Of a stretch of DNA of 64,000 nucleotides, positions 15,619 through 24,678 are shown one piece after another. Position 1 is the stretch's first letter. Each line of letters starts with the position of its first letter. The notes under the pieces are model-generated. The model did no database searches, was not told the DNA's origin, and saw nothing but the letters and a program-made list of their open reading frames with translations. The translations under genes were made by a program, and so were the position numbers. The stretch lies in the NCBI RefSeq assembly GCF_027595165.1, contig NZ_CP097291.1, positions 2,852,001 to 2,916,000 on the forward strand, read 5' to 3'. Origin of the DNA: Providencia sp. PROV188. GTDB lineage: Bacteria > Pseudomonadota > Gammaproteobacteria > Enterobacterales > Enterobacteriaceae.

Positions 15619-16998
15619 TTACTTCAATAATTCCGGTACTCTCAGCAAGATAAATTCATTATCATCCGCTTGATTAGGTTCACGACTGGAAGAGAATGGG
15701 TAGTTATTATCGTTACCGACAATAATATGTTCATTATCCACCACATCCACGTTTTCAATCGTAAAGAATGGGAAGGTAAATACCCCATCATTTAGCGGTT
15801 TTCTGGCTAGCTTGTTAGGGTCTTGGATGTTCATTAAGTCAACATAGGCTTGTTTATCCACTGCATCACCCACATTTTTATCTGAAAATTCAATGCGATA
15901 AATACGTTTGAATTTTGCTAAGTTGCTAAAGCAGTTTTCTTTGTTTTTTTCGCCTTCAGCGCACGCTTTATCCGCGGTGCCTTCCCCATTATCACGTTCG
16001 ATAATCAAACCGTGAATGTCATCAATCAGGTTAAAATCACCGATGGCATTTTGATTATCTTCAAAAACATATAACCAACTGCGCCCAGTCCAATCTTGCT
16101 TTTTCACATCAAATTCAAGAATACGTGCCGCTTTTTTGCCGTTCACATTCTCATAGTCTTGTTTATCTTCTTGCCACAAAGCCCCTTCCAACATCGGATA
16201 AAGTTTGGAGCCATCCGGCGATGATGCCATTCCCTCAAAACCTTTTGAGCGATTGACTTGGAAAATCACTTTATCCGCAGGTTTACCCGGCGTTGTCAGT
16301 GTGTAGTGGTCAGGGGAAACGACTTTCTTGCCTTCAACTTGTGTTTCAAATAGCGCCAACACCTTGCCATTTAAATCCATTTTGATGAGATAAGGCCCAA
16401 ATTCATCACCCACCCATAAGGCACCATCGGCAAATTGAAAACTTTCTGGATCAAAGTCACTTCCCGTCAAATAACGCTTTTCACTGCTTTCGTTAATAAT
16501 ATGAAAAGGAATAATTTTGTTGGGATCGTGGAAGAAAATTGTTTTCAACGGGTTGGCTTTCCCCGTTTTAAAATCAATATCATACTGAGTTAAATACAGC
16601 ATAGAGTCAGGGGAATTCATTTTATTCCCAAAACCGTTATCTGTGAGCACCCAGTAGGTACCATCAGCCATACGCTTGATACCTGAATGACCTTGTAACG
16701 GTTGCCCCTTGATTGGAACAAACTTACCTGTTGGGCGCCCATCGGATTTTCCCTCCACTTTATTCAGTGTATCAACGCGGGTTCCTGTAGTGTATTTGCC
16801 ACTATGTTGCATATCCGAAGGTGCATTTTCCGGCGTTGGTACTGTCGCATCCACCGATAAAATGGCATGCCCAGCAAGTGTGGCTGGCACTTGTTTCTGT
16901 GAAATTTGTTGAGCAACCCCTGCGGTGCTAAATGAGAGTAAACCAATTAATAAAGAAAGGGATGTTAGTTTGAAAGTTATTGGTGTAAGGCGAACCAT
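15619..16998 (-). CDS. Exported phytase-like esterase domain protein
   Basis: A 459-residue protein with a Sec signal peptide (Arg/Lys-poor start, hydrophobic 'LLIGLLSFSTAGVAQ', cleavage probably after Ala-Gln at ~28-30). The mature part is an esterase-like/phytase-like beta-propeller (PF13449 type), with repeats such as 'GHSGIKRMADGTYWVLTDNGFG', 'DPESFQFADGALWVGDEFGPYLIKMD', 'GFEGMASSPDGSKLYPMLEGAL' and 'NVDVVDNEHIIVGNDNNYPFS'. It is likely periplasmic or secreted and may cleave phosphate or carboxyl esters; substrate unknown. It stands alone, convergent with the MFS gene. Confidence 0.85.
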   Translation of the reverse strand: MVRLTPITFKLTSLSLLIGLLSFSTAGVAQQISQKQVPATLAGHAILSVDATVPTPENAPSDMQHSGKYTTGTRVDTLNKVEGKSDGRPTGKFVPIKGQPLQGHSGIKRMADGTYWVLTDNGFGNKMNSPDSMLYLTQYDIDFKTGKANPLKTIFFHDPNKIIPFHIINESSEKRYLTGSDFDPESFQFADGALWVGDEFGPYLIKMDLNGKVLALFETQVEGKKVVSPDHYTLTTPGKPADKVIFQVNRSKGFEGMASSPDGSKLYPMLEGALWQEDKQDYENVNGKKAARILEFDVKKQDWTGRSWLYVFEDNQNAIGDFNLIDDIHGLIIERDNGEGTADKACAEGEKNKENCFSNLAKFKRIYRIEFSDKNVGDAVDKQAYVDLMNIQDPNKLARKPLNDGVFTFPFFTIENVDVVDNEHIIVGNDNNYPFSSSREPNQADDNEFILLRVPELLK

Positions 16999-17187
16999 TG
17001 TTATTTTCCTATTTCATACCATCAATAATTGATGGCGGAATCATAACCGTGGCGAATGAAGGTTTTGTGAAGGATTAGAGACAGTTCGTTTAACCAATCA
17101 CACTAACAAAATAATATTTATTTGATGTCGGATACATCAACTTAAAAAATCTATACAGCGAAGCTCAAGCATCCGATTTTCATTTTT

Positions 17188-17225
17188 AAGTAGAATAGCC
17201 ACCTTCGTGACTATTCTACTTTTTA
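17188..17225 (+). terminator. Hairpin behind ybbP (orientation uncertain)
   Basis: Perfect 11-bp stem AAGTAGAATAG (17188-17198) / CTATTCTACTT (17211-17221). The T run (five T) is on the plus side, yet the only gene ending nearby is ybbP on the minus strand. It may protect or end the ybbP transcript without a T tail. Role uncertain. Confidence 0.45.
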
Positions 17226-17230
17226 TACAT

Positions 17231-19678
17231 TTAACCGTTCGATAATCGACGATGCTGATTGCCAGTGCCGATTAACCTCAGCCCCAGCCAACTGCCACAC
17301 ACCGATAACAAGAACCCAGCACAGAGCGGCAATAACACCCACAGGCGCCATTCTGGCTGCCACGGGAAATCAAAGACCTTAGTTTGCAGTAACCATAGTG
17401 CCACTTCAGCTCCAAATGCCGCGGCAAGCCCTGCCATTCCGCCGAGTAAGGCAAATTCACTCCATAAAGTACGGCGCATCAGTTTTTTGCTCGCACCTAG
17501 GGTACGATACACCACCAACTCACGCTCTCGTTGGCTCATACCCACTTGAATCTGTGCGAGTAACAATAATACGCCACAGAAAATCACCAAAACCACCATC
17601 ACTTCTAAAGCTTGGCTTACCTGCTGTAAAATCTGCTGAATTTGCGTGATGATAGCGCCCGTATCCAACACATTAATAGTTGGGTACTGATGACTCAGCT
17701 GTGTTAACAACTGCCCATCGCCATCATAATGGAAGCTACTCAACCATGTTTCTGGCATTGGCGATAATGTTTCTTCCGCAAAAATAAAGTAGAAATTTGG
17801 GCGCAAACTTTCCCAATCCACTTTACGAATACTGCTCACTTTAGCCGTGAAAATCTGCGAGCCAGCATTGAACGTCAATTTATCGCCGATTTTTAGTCCT
17901 AACTCTTTAACGACAGTTTGCTCAATGGAAACTTCCCCCGCTTTTGGTGGCCAGCTCCCTTGCTCTAACTCGTTTGCAGGCGGCAATGTTGATTGCCACG
18001 TTAAGCTTAGCTCTCGCCTAACCGTATTATTATTGGGATCGCGAGCATCCGCCCACTCAATCGCAGACTGGTCATTAATTTCCGATAAACGCGCTAACAC
18101 AACTGGATTAAACTCCGTTGGTGTAACCTCGTACTGTTTCAACAGCTGCGTAACAGGATCAAGCTGAGACTGAGTCATATTAATCAGAAAATAATTCGGG
18201 CTATCCGCAGGTAGCTGCTGTTGCCAGCGATCTAAAAGATCCCCTCGAACCAAAATCAACAATGCCAATAACATAAATGACAATGAAAATGCGCTCATCT
18301 GGGTAATAGTTTGCAATGGCTGACGCAATAAGCGGCTCACTGATAAACGCAGACTGAGCTGGCGAAACTGTACTTTTCTCAGCAACCACAACCCTAGCCA
18401 ACCAATCAACGCAAGGAGCACCGCAACCACAACAATTCCCAGCAAGATTGACCATAATAGTGGGTTTACCCCTGCAAACAGGAATAACCCGCCGACCACT
18501 ATCAACGTAACCACAGGCAGATAATAATACAGTGGCCAAATTGGTGATTTGGCATCTTCCCGTAATACACGAGAAGGTTGAGTACCCATCAATTGATAAT
18601 AAGGACGGATCCCCACAATAATCGCGATAATAAACAGCGTTGCCACCGCCCAGATCCACGGCCAAAAACTGGCGCTCGGCAAGGCTTTAGGTAACATTGC
18701 CGACAATATCTGCATTAAAATGCCTTCAAAAGCCAGCCCCAGCAAAGACCCTAATAATGCCGCTGCCACTAAAATCACTAACCACTGACCAATGATCCAC
18801 TTACGTAATGCACCTCGGTCTGCCCCCAAGGTCTTCAATACCGCTATCAGTTGGTGACGGCTTCGACAATAATGAGTCATCGACACCACCACCGCAGCAA
18901 TCGCCAATAACAGCGTTAGCAGCACCGATAGCAGCAAAAACTGCTGAGCGCGCTTAAAGGTTTTCCCGACCGCACCGCTGTCATCATCCAAGGTATACCA
19001 GCGCTGATCGCTACGTAACTGAGCATCATATTTCTCTTTAAATGCATCAATCCCTTGGCGAGAACCCGCAAACATATCGCGATACGTTAAACGGCTTCCC
19101 ACTTGAATAGCCCCAGTTAATGGCGCATCTTCAATCGAGATCAACACCCTTGGCGCAATTTGAAAGGGGTTAAAACCACTATCAGGTTCCTGAATTAACG
19201 TTCCTGAAATCGTAAACGTCCCATCGCCGATATCAATCTGTTCGCCAACCTTTAAGTTCAGTAATTCCAATAATCTCGGGGCAACGAGAATATGCCCTTT
19301 AGTGGGTTTTAATCCCGCAGGCTCGGCCACTAAGTCACCGTATAGTGGATAACTCGCATCCGCCGCTTTCACTAACACTAACTGCGGGCGCCCTTCTTCA
19401 TCAGCGGTAGAATACGCCATAGTTGAAAATGAAATTTGCTGGCTCAATGTCAGGCCTGCTTGCTGCGCTGCGGCAAGCCATGTTGGCTCACTCGGATGGG
19501 AAGAACGCAGCACCAAATCCCCCGCGAGTAGCTCTTGGCTCTGATAGCTCATGCTATTTTCAATGCGATCGCTGATCCGCCCTAACGCCAGCACACAGGC
19601 GACTGCCAAGGTTAATGCTAACCACACAATCAACAGAGACGGCGTTTTCCATTCACGCCAAAACCAGCGCCAAATCAT
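17231..19678 (-). CDS. ybbP: ABC transporter permease YbbP (FtsX-like)
   Basis: An 815-residue inner-membrane permease of the MacB/FtsX class, close to E. coli YbbP (804). It has an N-terminal anchor ('PSLLIVWLALTLAVACVLAL'), a large periplasmic domain, then clustered membrane segments around 250-450, a second periplasmic domain and three C-terminal helices. It pairs with the ATPase YbbA, whose gene overlaps it by ATGA at 19675-19678. The family is thought to act in lipid or lipoprotein-type extraction; the physiological substrate is not settled. Confidence 0.93.
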   Translation of the reverse strand: MIWRWFWREWKTPSLLIVWLALTLAVACVLALGRISDRIENSMSYQSQELLAGDLVLRSSHPSEPTWLAAAQQAGLTLSQQISFSTMAYSTADEEGRPQLVLVKAADASYPLYGDLVAEPAGLKPTKGHILVAPRLLELLNLKVGEQIDIGDGTFTISGTLIQEPDSGFNPFQIAPRVLISIEDAPLTGAIQVGSRLTYRDMFAGSRQGIDAFKEKYDAQLRSDQRWYTLDDDSGAVGKTFKRAQQFLLLSVLLTLLLAIAAVVVSMTHYCRSRHQLIAVLKTLGADRGALRKWIIGQWLVILVAAALLGSLLGLAFEGILMQILSAMLPKALPSASFWPWIWAVATLFIIAIIVGIRPYYQLMGTQPSRVLREDAKSPIWPLYYYLPVVTLIVVGGLFLFAGVNPLLWSILLGIVVVAVLLALIGWLGLWLLRKVQFRQLSLRLSVSRLLRQPLQTITQMSAFSLSFMLLALLILVRGDLLDRWQQQLPADSPNYFLINMTQSQLDPVTQLLKQYEVTPTEFNPVVLARLSEINDQSAIEWADARDPNNNTVRRELSLTWQSTLPPANELEQGSWPPKAGEVSIEQTVVKELGLKIGDKLTFNAGSQIFTAKVSSIRKVDWESLRPNFYFIFAEETLSPMPETWLSSFHYDGDGQLLTQLSHQYPTINVLDTGAIITQIQQILQQVSQALEVMVVLVIFCGVLLLLAQIQVGMSQRERELVVYRTLGASKKLMRRTLWSEFALLGGMAGLAAAFGAEVALWLLQTKVFDFPWQPEWRLWVLLPLCAGFLLSVCGSWLGLRLIGTGNQHRRLSNG

Positions 19679-20361
19679 GACTCTTCCCTCAATTGCCCAT
19701 CAACTAACCGTAATCGACGTTGGCAACGGGCGGCTAACTCATTGTCATGGGTAACCAAAATCAGCGTAGTACCGTGCTCTTTATTCATCGCAAATAACAA
19801 ATCGGCGATTTTATCCCCCGTATGGCGGTCAAGATTTCCTGTAGGTTCATCAGCAAATAAGATTTGAGGCTGACCATTAAACGCCCGAGCCAATGCCACA
19901 CGCTGCTGCTCACCGCCTGAAAGCTGAGCTGGCATATGTTTTAAGCGATTTCCTAACCCTAAATCCGTCAGTAAGCTCACCGCCTGCTGATGACTCTTGG
20001 TTTCTGATTCACCGCGCAGTAAAGAAGGCAATTGGACATTTTCAAGGGCGTTCAGCGTTGGAATTAACATAAAAGATTGGAAAACAAAGCCGACACTTTG
20101 CGCCCGTAATCGCGCCCGAGCTTCTTCGTCCATGGTCGTTAAGTCTTGATCAAGCAACTTCACGGTGCCGCTAGAGCCATCATCCAACCCAGCAATAATG
20201 CCTAATAAGGTGGACTTTCCTGAACCTGACTCACCAATTAAAGCAATTGTCTGACCAGACTCGACAATTAGCTCGACTCCTTGCAATATAGTCAGTTCAT
20301 GTTCACCTTGACCAACACGTTTAATGAGATGATGAACTTCAAGAATATTTTGCGCCGACAT
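19675..20361 (-). CDS. ybbA: ABC transporter ATP-binding protein YbbA
   Basis: A 228-residue LolD/MacB-type ATPase. The Walker A motif is 'GESGSGKST', the signature 'LSGGEQQRVALARA', the Walker B 'ILFADEPTGNLD', and the switch His lies in 'LVTHD'. It closely follows E. coli YbbA, including the 'VGQGEHELTIL' start. It is coupled to ybbP by an ATGA overlap. Its 5' end overlaps the divergent tesA gene by 33 bp, an arrangement also present in E. coli. Confidence 0.96.
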   Translation of the reverse strand: MSAQNILEVHHLIKRVGQGEHELTILQGVELIVESGQTIALIGESGSGKSTLLGIIAGLDDGSSGTVKLLDQDLTTMDEEARARLRAQSVGFVFQSFMLIPTLNALENVQLPSLLRGESETKSHQQAVSLLTDLGLGNRLKHMPAQLSGGEQQRVALARAFNGQPQILFADEPTGNLDRHTGDKIADLLFAMNKEHGTTLILVTHDNELAARCQRRLRLVDGQLREES

Positions 20362-20964
20362 ATATTGGTTTTTCTCCTGTTAGTTACCGCTAGTGGACAA
20401 ACACTCGCTGCAACGAAACTATTGATCCTCGGCGATAGTCTTAGTGCAGGCTATCGAATACCCGCCGAGCAAGCTTGGGCAACATTACTTGCCGAACGTT
20501 GGCAAAAAAAGTCGCCACCGATTTTAGTTATTAATGGCAGTATTAGTGGAAATACCGCCTCTCAAGGGTTAGAACGTCTCCCCACTCTTCTAGCCCAGCA
20601 CAAACCTGACTGGGTGCTGATTGAGCTGGGAGCTAATGATGGTTTGCAAGGGCTATCTGTTGAACAGTTAGGTATAACATTACAACAGATTATCGACCAA
20701 ATAGAGCAAAATGGTGCTAAACCGCTCTTAATGCAAATTCGTATCCCGCCAAACTATGGTAAACGCTACACATCCAGCTTCGAAAAAGTGTACCCAACGC
20801 TGGCTGAAAAAAATAACCTTCCGCTGATCCCATTTTTTATGGAAAGCGTGATCACCAAACCGGAATGGATCCAACCTGATGGTATTCATCCCACTGAGCA
20901 AGCCCAGCCCACGATTGCAGATTTTATGGAAAAACAGCTATCGCCCTATTTATTAACCAAATAA
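20329..20964 (+). CDS. tesA: Periplasmic acyl-CoA thioesterase I / protease I / lysophospholipase L1
   Basis: A 211-residue SGNH hydrolase with a signal peptide (MMNFKNILRRH, then hydrophobic 'ILVFLLLVTASGQTLAA'). The catalytic blocks are 'LILGDSLSAGYR' (Ser), 'ISGNTASQG', 'LGANDGLQG' and 'DGIHPTEQ' (Asp/His). The start at 20329 matches E. coli TesA MMNF; the more upstream in-frame ATG would lengthen the leader with residues read from within ybbA. It hydrolyses acyl thioesters and lysophospholipids in the periplasm. Its 5' end overlaps ybbA on the other strand. Confidence 0.95.
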   Translation: MMNFKNILRRHILVFLLLVTASGQTLAATKLLILGDSLSAGYRIPAEQAWATLLAERWQKKSPPILVINGSISGNTASQGLERLPTLLAQHKPDWVLIELGANDGLQGLSVEQLGITLQQIIDQIEQNGAKPLLMQIRIPPNYGKRYTSSFEKVYPTLAEKNNLPLIPFFMESVITKPEWIQPDGIHPTEQAQPTIADFMEKQLSPYLLTK

Positions 20965-21050
20965 TGTTATTAGCCAAATAAATTTGCTAGGTAAATAAAT
21001 TATAATGAACCAATATGATAGCGAACATTTAGCCCAGAGTAGGTAAAGTT

Positions 21051-21836
21051 ATGCAAAAAACGGTATTAGTGACAGGGGCGTCAAGTGGCATAGGGTTGTG
21101 CGCTGCGCAGACTTTAAAACAGCGTGGTTATCATGTGATAGCCACCTGTCGAAAACAGGCTGATATTGAACGATTACAATCACTTGGCTTCGAAACCGTG
21201 ACGTTAGATTTAGATGACCCAGTAAGTGTTGAGACCGCTGCTCAGCAGGTTCTGACGCTCTGTAATGGAAAACTTTTCGGATTATTCAATAACGCCGGAT
21301 TCGGGGTATATGGCCCATTGAACACCGTGAGCCGCCAGCAATTGGAATCCCAATTCTCCAGTAATTTTTTCGGAGTTCACCAATTGACCTTCCTGCTGCT
21401 TCCCGCCATGCTGCCACACCATGAAGGTCGTATTGTGCAAACTAGCTCCGTGATGGGCATTATCTCAACGCCAGGTCGTGGAGCCTATGCCGCCAGTAAA
21501 TACGCGTTGGAAGCTTGGTCAGATGCATTGCGTTTGGAATTACAAGGCTCTGGTATTCACGTCAGCTTAATTGAGCCCGGTCCCATCCACAGTGCCTTTA
21601 CCCAAAATGTGGCGCAAACTCAGCAAGATAAGCCAGTTAAAAATCCGGGGATTGCCGCAAAATTTACGTTATATCCTGAAGATGTGGTCAAAAAATTGAT
21701 TTTGGCATTAGAGAGTCCGCGTCCACGTGTACGCTACTCTGTCACATTATTAACGGTTTTTGTGCGTATACTAAAACGTGTATTACCCGATAAGCTAATG
21801 GACAAAGTCCTCGCGGGTCAGGGCAAGAAAGATTGA
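21051..21836 (+). CDS. ybbO: SDR-family oxidoreductase YbbO
   Basis: A 261-residue short-chain dehydrogenase. The nucleotide motif is 'TGASSGIG' near residue 8, 'NNAGFG' follows, and the catalytic 'SSVMGIISTPGRGAYAASKYALE' contains Ser, Tyr and Lys. A hydrophobic/basic C-terminus follows ('VRILKRVLPDKLMDKVLAG'). The E. coli homologue reduces aldehydes with NADP(H). Position after tesA is conserved. The substrate in this organism is not known. Confidence 0.92.
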   Translation: MQKTVLVTGASSGIGLCAAQTLKQRGYHVIATCRKQADIERLQSLGFETVTLDLDDPVSVETAAQQVLTLCNGKLFGLFNNAGFGVYGPLNTVSRQQLESQFSSNFFGVHQLTFLLLPAMLPHHEGRIVQTSSVMGIISTPGRGAYAASKYALEAWSDALRLELQGSGIHVSLIEPGPIHSAFTQNVAQTQQDKPVKNPGIAAKFTLYPEDVVKKLILALESPRPRVRYSVTLLTVFVRILKRVLPDKLMDKVLAGQGKKD

Positions 21837-21899
21837 AAAAACAGAACTAAGCCCCCATTTCATTGACATGATTAATAACGAATTTTAAAGAGACTGTTT

Positions 21900-22757
21900 A
21901 TGTTAGCTAACGCACAAATTATTGATATTAACGAGACCAACCTACACCAGACCATCGAACAATCCATGAACATGCCTGTCATGTTCTACTTTTGGTCACC
22001 ACGCAGCCCTCAAAGCTTAGAATTCACCAGCATGTTAGAGCGTATTGCTCAAGACTACGCAGGGCTATTTATCCTCGCAAAAGTTAACTGCGATGAAGAA
22101 CAAATGATCGCCAGCCAGTTTGGCTTAAAAGGCGTTCCAACGGTTTATGTGCTGCAAAATGGTCGCCCAGTTGATGGCTTCGAAGGTCCACAGCCTGAAG
22201 AAGCTGTGCTGCAAATACTCTCTCGCGTATTACCAAGCCCAGAAGAGTTAAAAGCTGCGCAAGCCGCTGAATTAGTGGCGGAAGGCAAACTTCAAGAGGC
22301 TCTGCCATTACTAAAAGAAGCCAACCAACTTGCGCCTAAAAACAGCGATATCACGTTCTTATTAGCTGAAGTGCAAATTGGTCTACATTTAATTGATGAT
22401 GCAGAAGCCTTGTTAGCTACCGTGCCAATGCAAGATAAAGACAGCCGTTATCAAGGATTAGTGGCTCAAATCGAATTAACCAAGCAAGCTGCGGATACCC
22501 CAGAAATTCAGCAGCTGATAAAAGAATTCAATCAAGATCAAGAAAATACTACGTTAGCCGTTCAACTGGCGTTAAAGCTTCACGAAGTCAATCGCAATGA
22601 AGAAGCGTTAGACATGCTGCTCACCTTCTTACGCAAAGACTTAAACGCAGGGGATGGCGCAATCAAAAAAACCATGATGGATATCATGTCAGCAATGGGA
22701 ACAGGTGATGCACTTGCGAGCAAGTTCCGTCGCCAAGTTTATTCATTACTTTACTAG
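21900..22757 (+). CDS. cnoX: Chaperedoxin CnoX (YbbN)
   Basis: A 285-residue protein with an N-terminal thioredoxin fold (~1-110) and a C-terminal TPR region (~120-285), as in E. coli CnoX/YbbN (284). CnoX protects substrates from aggregation under oxidative chlorine stress and hands them to GroEL. Here the redox site reads S36-P37-Q38-S39 and lacks the cysteine E. coli has in SQHC; the second cysteine (Cys64 in 'KVNCDEEQ') is retained. It therefore should not act as a dithiol oxidoreductase. It is followed 13 bp later by qmcA. Confidence 0.93.
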   Translation: MLANAQIIDINETNLHQTIEQSMNMPVMFYFWSPRSPQSLEFTSMLERIAQDYAGLFILAKVNCDEEQMIASQFGLKGVPTVYVLQNGRPVDGFEGPQPEEAVLQILSRVLPSPEELKAAQAAELVAEGKLQEALPLLKEANQLAPKNSDITFLLAEVQIGLHLIDDAEALLATVPMQDKDSRYQGLVAQIELTKQAADTPEIQQLIKEFNQDQENTTLAVQLALKLHEVNRNEEALDMLLTFLRKDLNAGDGAIKKTMMDIMSAMGTGDALASKFRRQVYSLLY

Positions 22758-22770
22758 TTAAGGATTACCT

Positions 22771-23721
22771 ATGGATTTGTTCGCGTCTGGTGCACTACCA
22801 GTTGTTATTCTTGTCATTATTGCTGTTGTTATCGTTACCACCTGCGTAAAAACGGTACCGCAAGGCTTCCAGTGGACAGTTGAGCGCTTTGGGCGTTATA
22901 CCCGCACTTTACAGCCGGGTTTACACCTTTTAGTGCCATTTATGGATAAAATTGGTCGCCGTATCAATATGATGGAGCAAGTCCTTGATATTCCATCCCA
23001 AGAAGTTATCTCCCGTGATAATGCCAACGTGACCATTGATGCAGTCTGCTTTATTCAAGTAATTGACCCTGTGCGTGCGGCGTATGAAGTCAGCAATTTA
23101 GAATTATCCGTTCTGAACCTGATCATGACTAACATCCGTACGGTTCTTGGGGCGATGGAGCTGGATGAAATGCTCTCCCAGCGTGATTCTATCAATGGTC
23201 GCTTACTGCACGTAGTGGATGAAGCCACCAACCCGTGGGGCGTAAAAATCACCCGTATTGAAATTCGTGATGTCAAACCGCCAAAAGAACTGGTCAGTGC
23301 GATGAACGCCCAGATGAAAGCAGAACGAACCAAACGTGCCGATATTCTGGAAGCGGAAGGTATTCGTCAAGCGGCTATCTTAAAAGCGGAAGGTGAAAAG
23401 CAGTCGCAAATTTTGAAAGCGGAAGGTGAACGTCAATCTGCCTTCTTACAAGCAGAAGCGCGTGAGCGAGCGGCTGAAGCAGAAGCCAAAGCGACTCAAA
23501 TGGTTTCTGAGGCGATCGCCGCCGGTGATATGCAGGCTATCAACTACTTTGTGGCACAAAAATACACTGACGCCCTTACTAGCATTGGCTCGGCAGAAAA
23601 TAGCAAAGTGATCATGATGCCATTAGAAGCCAGCAACTTAATGGGCGCGATTGGTGGGATCACTGAACTCATTGGCGAAAGCAAAAAAATGGGTGCAAGC
23701 AAAAAGCAGGCTAAAGAATGA
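22771..23721 (+). CDS. qmcA: SPFH/stomatin-family membrane protein QmcA
   Basis: A 316-residue protein with one N-terminal membrane helix (~8-28), an SPFH/band-7 domain ('[22 protein letters not shown]' and '[22 protein letters not shown]') and a long coiled coil with repeated 'ILKAEGE'-type heptads (~190-250). It matches E. coli QmcA, which forms large membrane cages and is linked to FtsH-type membrane protein quality control. The ybbJ gene overlaps its stop (ATGA at 23718-23721), a standard stomatin-NfeD pair. Confidence 0.95.
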   Translation: MDLFASGALPVVILVIIAVVIVTTCVKTVPQGFQWTVERFGRYTRTLQPGLHLLVPFMDKIGRRINMMEQVLDIPSQEVISRDNANVTIDAVCFIQVIDPVRAAYEVSNLELSVLNLIMTNIRTVLGAMELDEMLSQRDSINGRLLHVVDEATNPWGVKITRIEIRDVKPPKELVSAMNAQMKAERTKRADILEAEGIRQAAILKAEGEKQSQILKAEGERQSAFLQAEARERAAEAEAKATQMVSEAIAAGDMQAINYFVAQKYTDALTSIGSAENSKVIMMPLEASNLMGAIGGITELIGESKKMGASKKQAKE

Positions 23722-24197
23722 TAGAATTTATCAGCACTCAACCCGTCTGGTTTTGGCTATGTCTTGGGGGATTACTGCTGATTGCTGAACTTCTTGGTAC
23801 AGGTGGCTACCTACTTTGGTCCGGCATTGCCGCCGTCACCGTTGGGGTGCTCACCTTTGCATTGCCATTCCTCAGTTGGGAATGGCAAGGTATCTTATTT
23901 GCGGTATTTACCGTCGTTTCTGCGATTTTATGGCGAAAATGGCTCAGCCACCGCAAAGCCAGCCGTGCCGATGATGTCAACCAAATCAGCCACCAGCTGG
24001 TTGGTGTTAGAGCACGCTTGCTAACTGATACCGAAGAGGGGTTTAGCCGCGTGCGCCTCGCCGATGGCAGTTGGCGCATATACAGCGACGTCCCATTAAA
24101 AGCGGAAGCTGAAGTGGAAGTAACCGCCGTAGACGGAAACACCCTAAAAGTTAAGCCTTACCATGGTGACAACAGCCACGCGCCAGATGATCAATAA
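23718..24197 (+). CDS. ybbJ: NfeD-family protein YbbJ
   Basis: A 159-residue protein with two or three hydrophobic helices (~10-80) and a C-terminal OB-fold NfeD domain ('[31 protein letters not shown]...'). It is the partner of the SPFH protein QmcA and translationally coupled to it. Its 3' end runs 47 bp into the cueR gene on the opposite strand, so the two convergent genes overlap in coding sequence. Confidence 0.93.
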   Translation: MIEFISTQPVWFWLCLGGLLLIAELLGTGGYLLWSGIAAVTVGVLTFALPFLSWEWQGILFAVFTVVSAILWRKWLSHRKASRADDVNQISHQLVGVRARLLTDTEEGFSRVRLADGSWRIYSDVPLKAEAEVEVTAVDGNTLKVKPYHGDNSHAPDDQ

Positions 24198-24561
24198 TCG
24201 GGCAGTCTGCCCCTTCATCACCGGGGCAGACATCCACTAATTCTTGTAACGTATCCCGAATAGCCGACAGCTTTAAAATCGTCTGCTGAATTTCATCAAT
24301 TTTCGCTATCGTCGCACTTTTCACATCCGCACTGTGGCGGCTTGGATTACGAAACAATCCCAGCAACTCCCCGCACTCGTCCAGCGTAAACCCCACATCT
24401 TTAGCTTGTTTTAAAAGCATCAGCTCATCGAGATGTCTGACTTGATAATAGCGATAACTATTATCCCCGCGTTCCGGTGGTGTGATCAGCCCTTTATCTT
24501 CATAAAAGCGAATTGCTTTCGCAGTCAGACCGGTTTTTTTGGCAATTTCACTAATATTCAT
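24151..24561 (-). CDS. cueR: Copper-responsive MerR-family regulator CueR
   Basis: A 136-residue MerR protein. N-terminal HTH and wing ('[23 protein letters not shown]'), a dimerisation helix, and the copper site Cys112-x7-Cys120 with Ser77, the signature of Cu(I)/Ag(I)/Au(I) sensors, are all present. An extra C-terminal CCHH cluster is as in E. coli. It activates copA from the palindrome in the divergent spacer. Its 3' end overlaps ybbJ by 47 bp. Confidence 0.97.
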   Translation of the reverse strand: MNISEIAKKTGLTAKAIRFYEDKGLITPPERGDNSYRYYQVRHLDELMLLKQAKDVGFTLDECGELLGLFRNPSRHSADVKSATIAKIDEIQQTILKLSAIRDTLQELVDVCPGDEGADCPIIDHLARGCCHHGKA

Positions 24562-24569
24562 AATTCCCC

Positions 24570-24600
24570 TTGACCTTCCCCTTGTGGGAAGGTTTAACCT
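24570..24600 (+). promoter_or_regulatory. CueR-activated copA promoter
   Basis: The -35 TTGACC (24570-24575) and -10 TAACCT (24595-24600) are separated by 19 bp, the overlong spacer typical of MerR-family promoters. The spacer holds the inverted repeat ACCTTCCC (24573-24580) / GGGAAGGT (24586-24593). It is almost identical to the E. coli copA promoter. Confidence 0.93.
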
Positions 24601-24678
24601 TAATTACATAGCGGATTATAGACTGATTTTGTGTACAAATTATAGCCCCTCATTATGAGAAGGCCCGGAGAATCAAAA

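Noticed and set aside
17188..17221. A small RNA gene behind ybbP
   Set aside because: There is a good stem but no promoter that I can recognise. It is listed only as an uncertain terminator-like hairpin.
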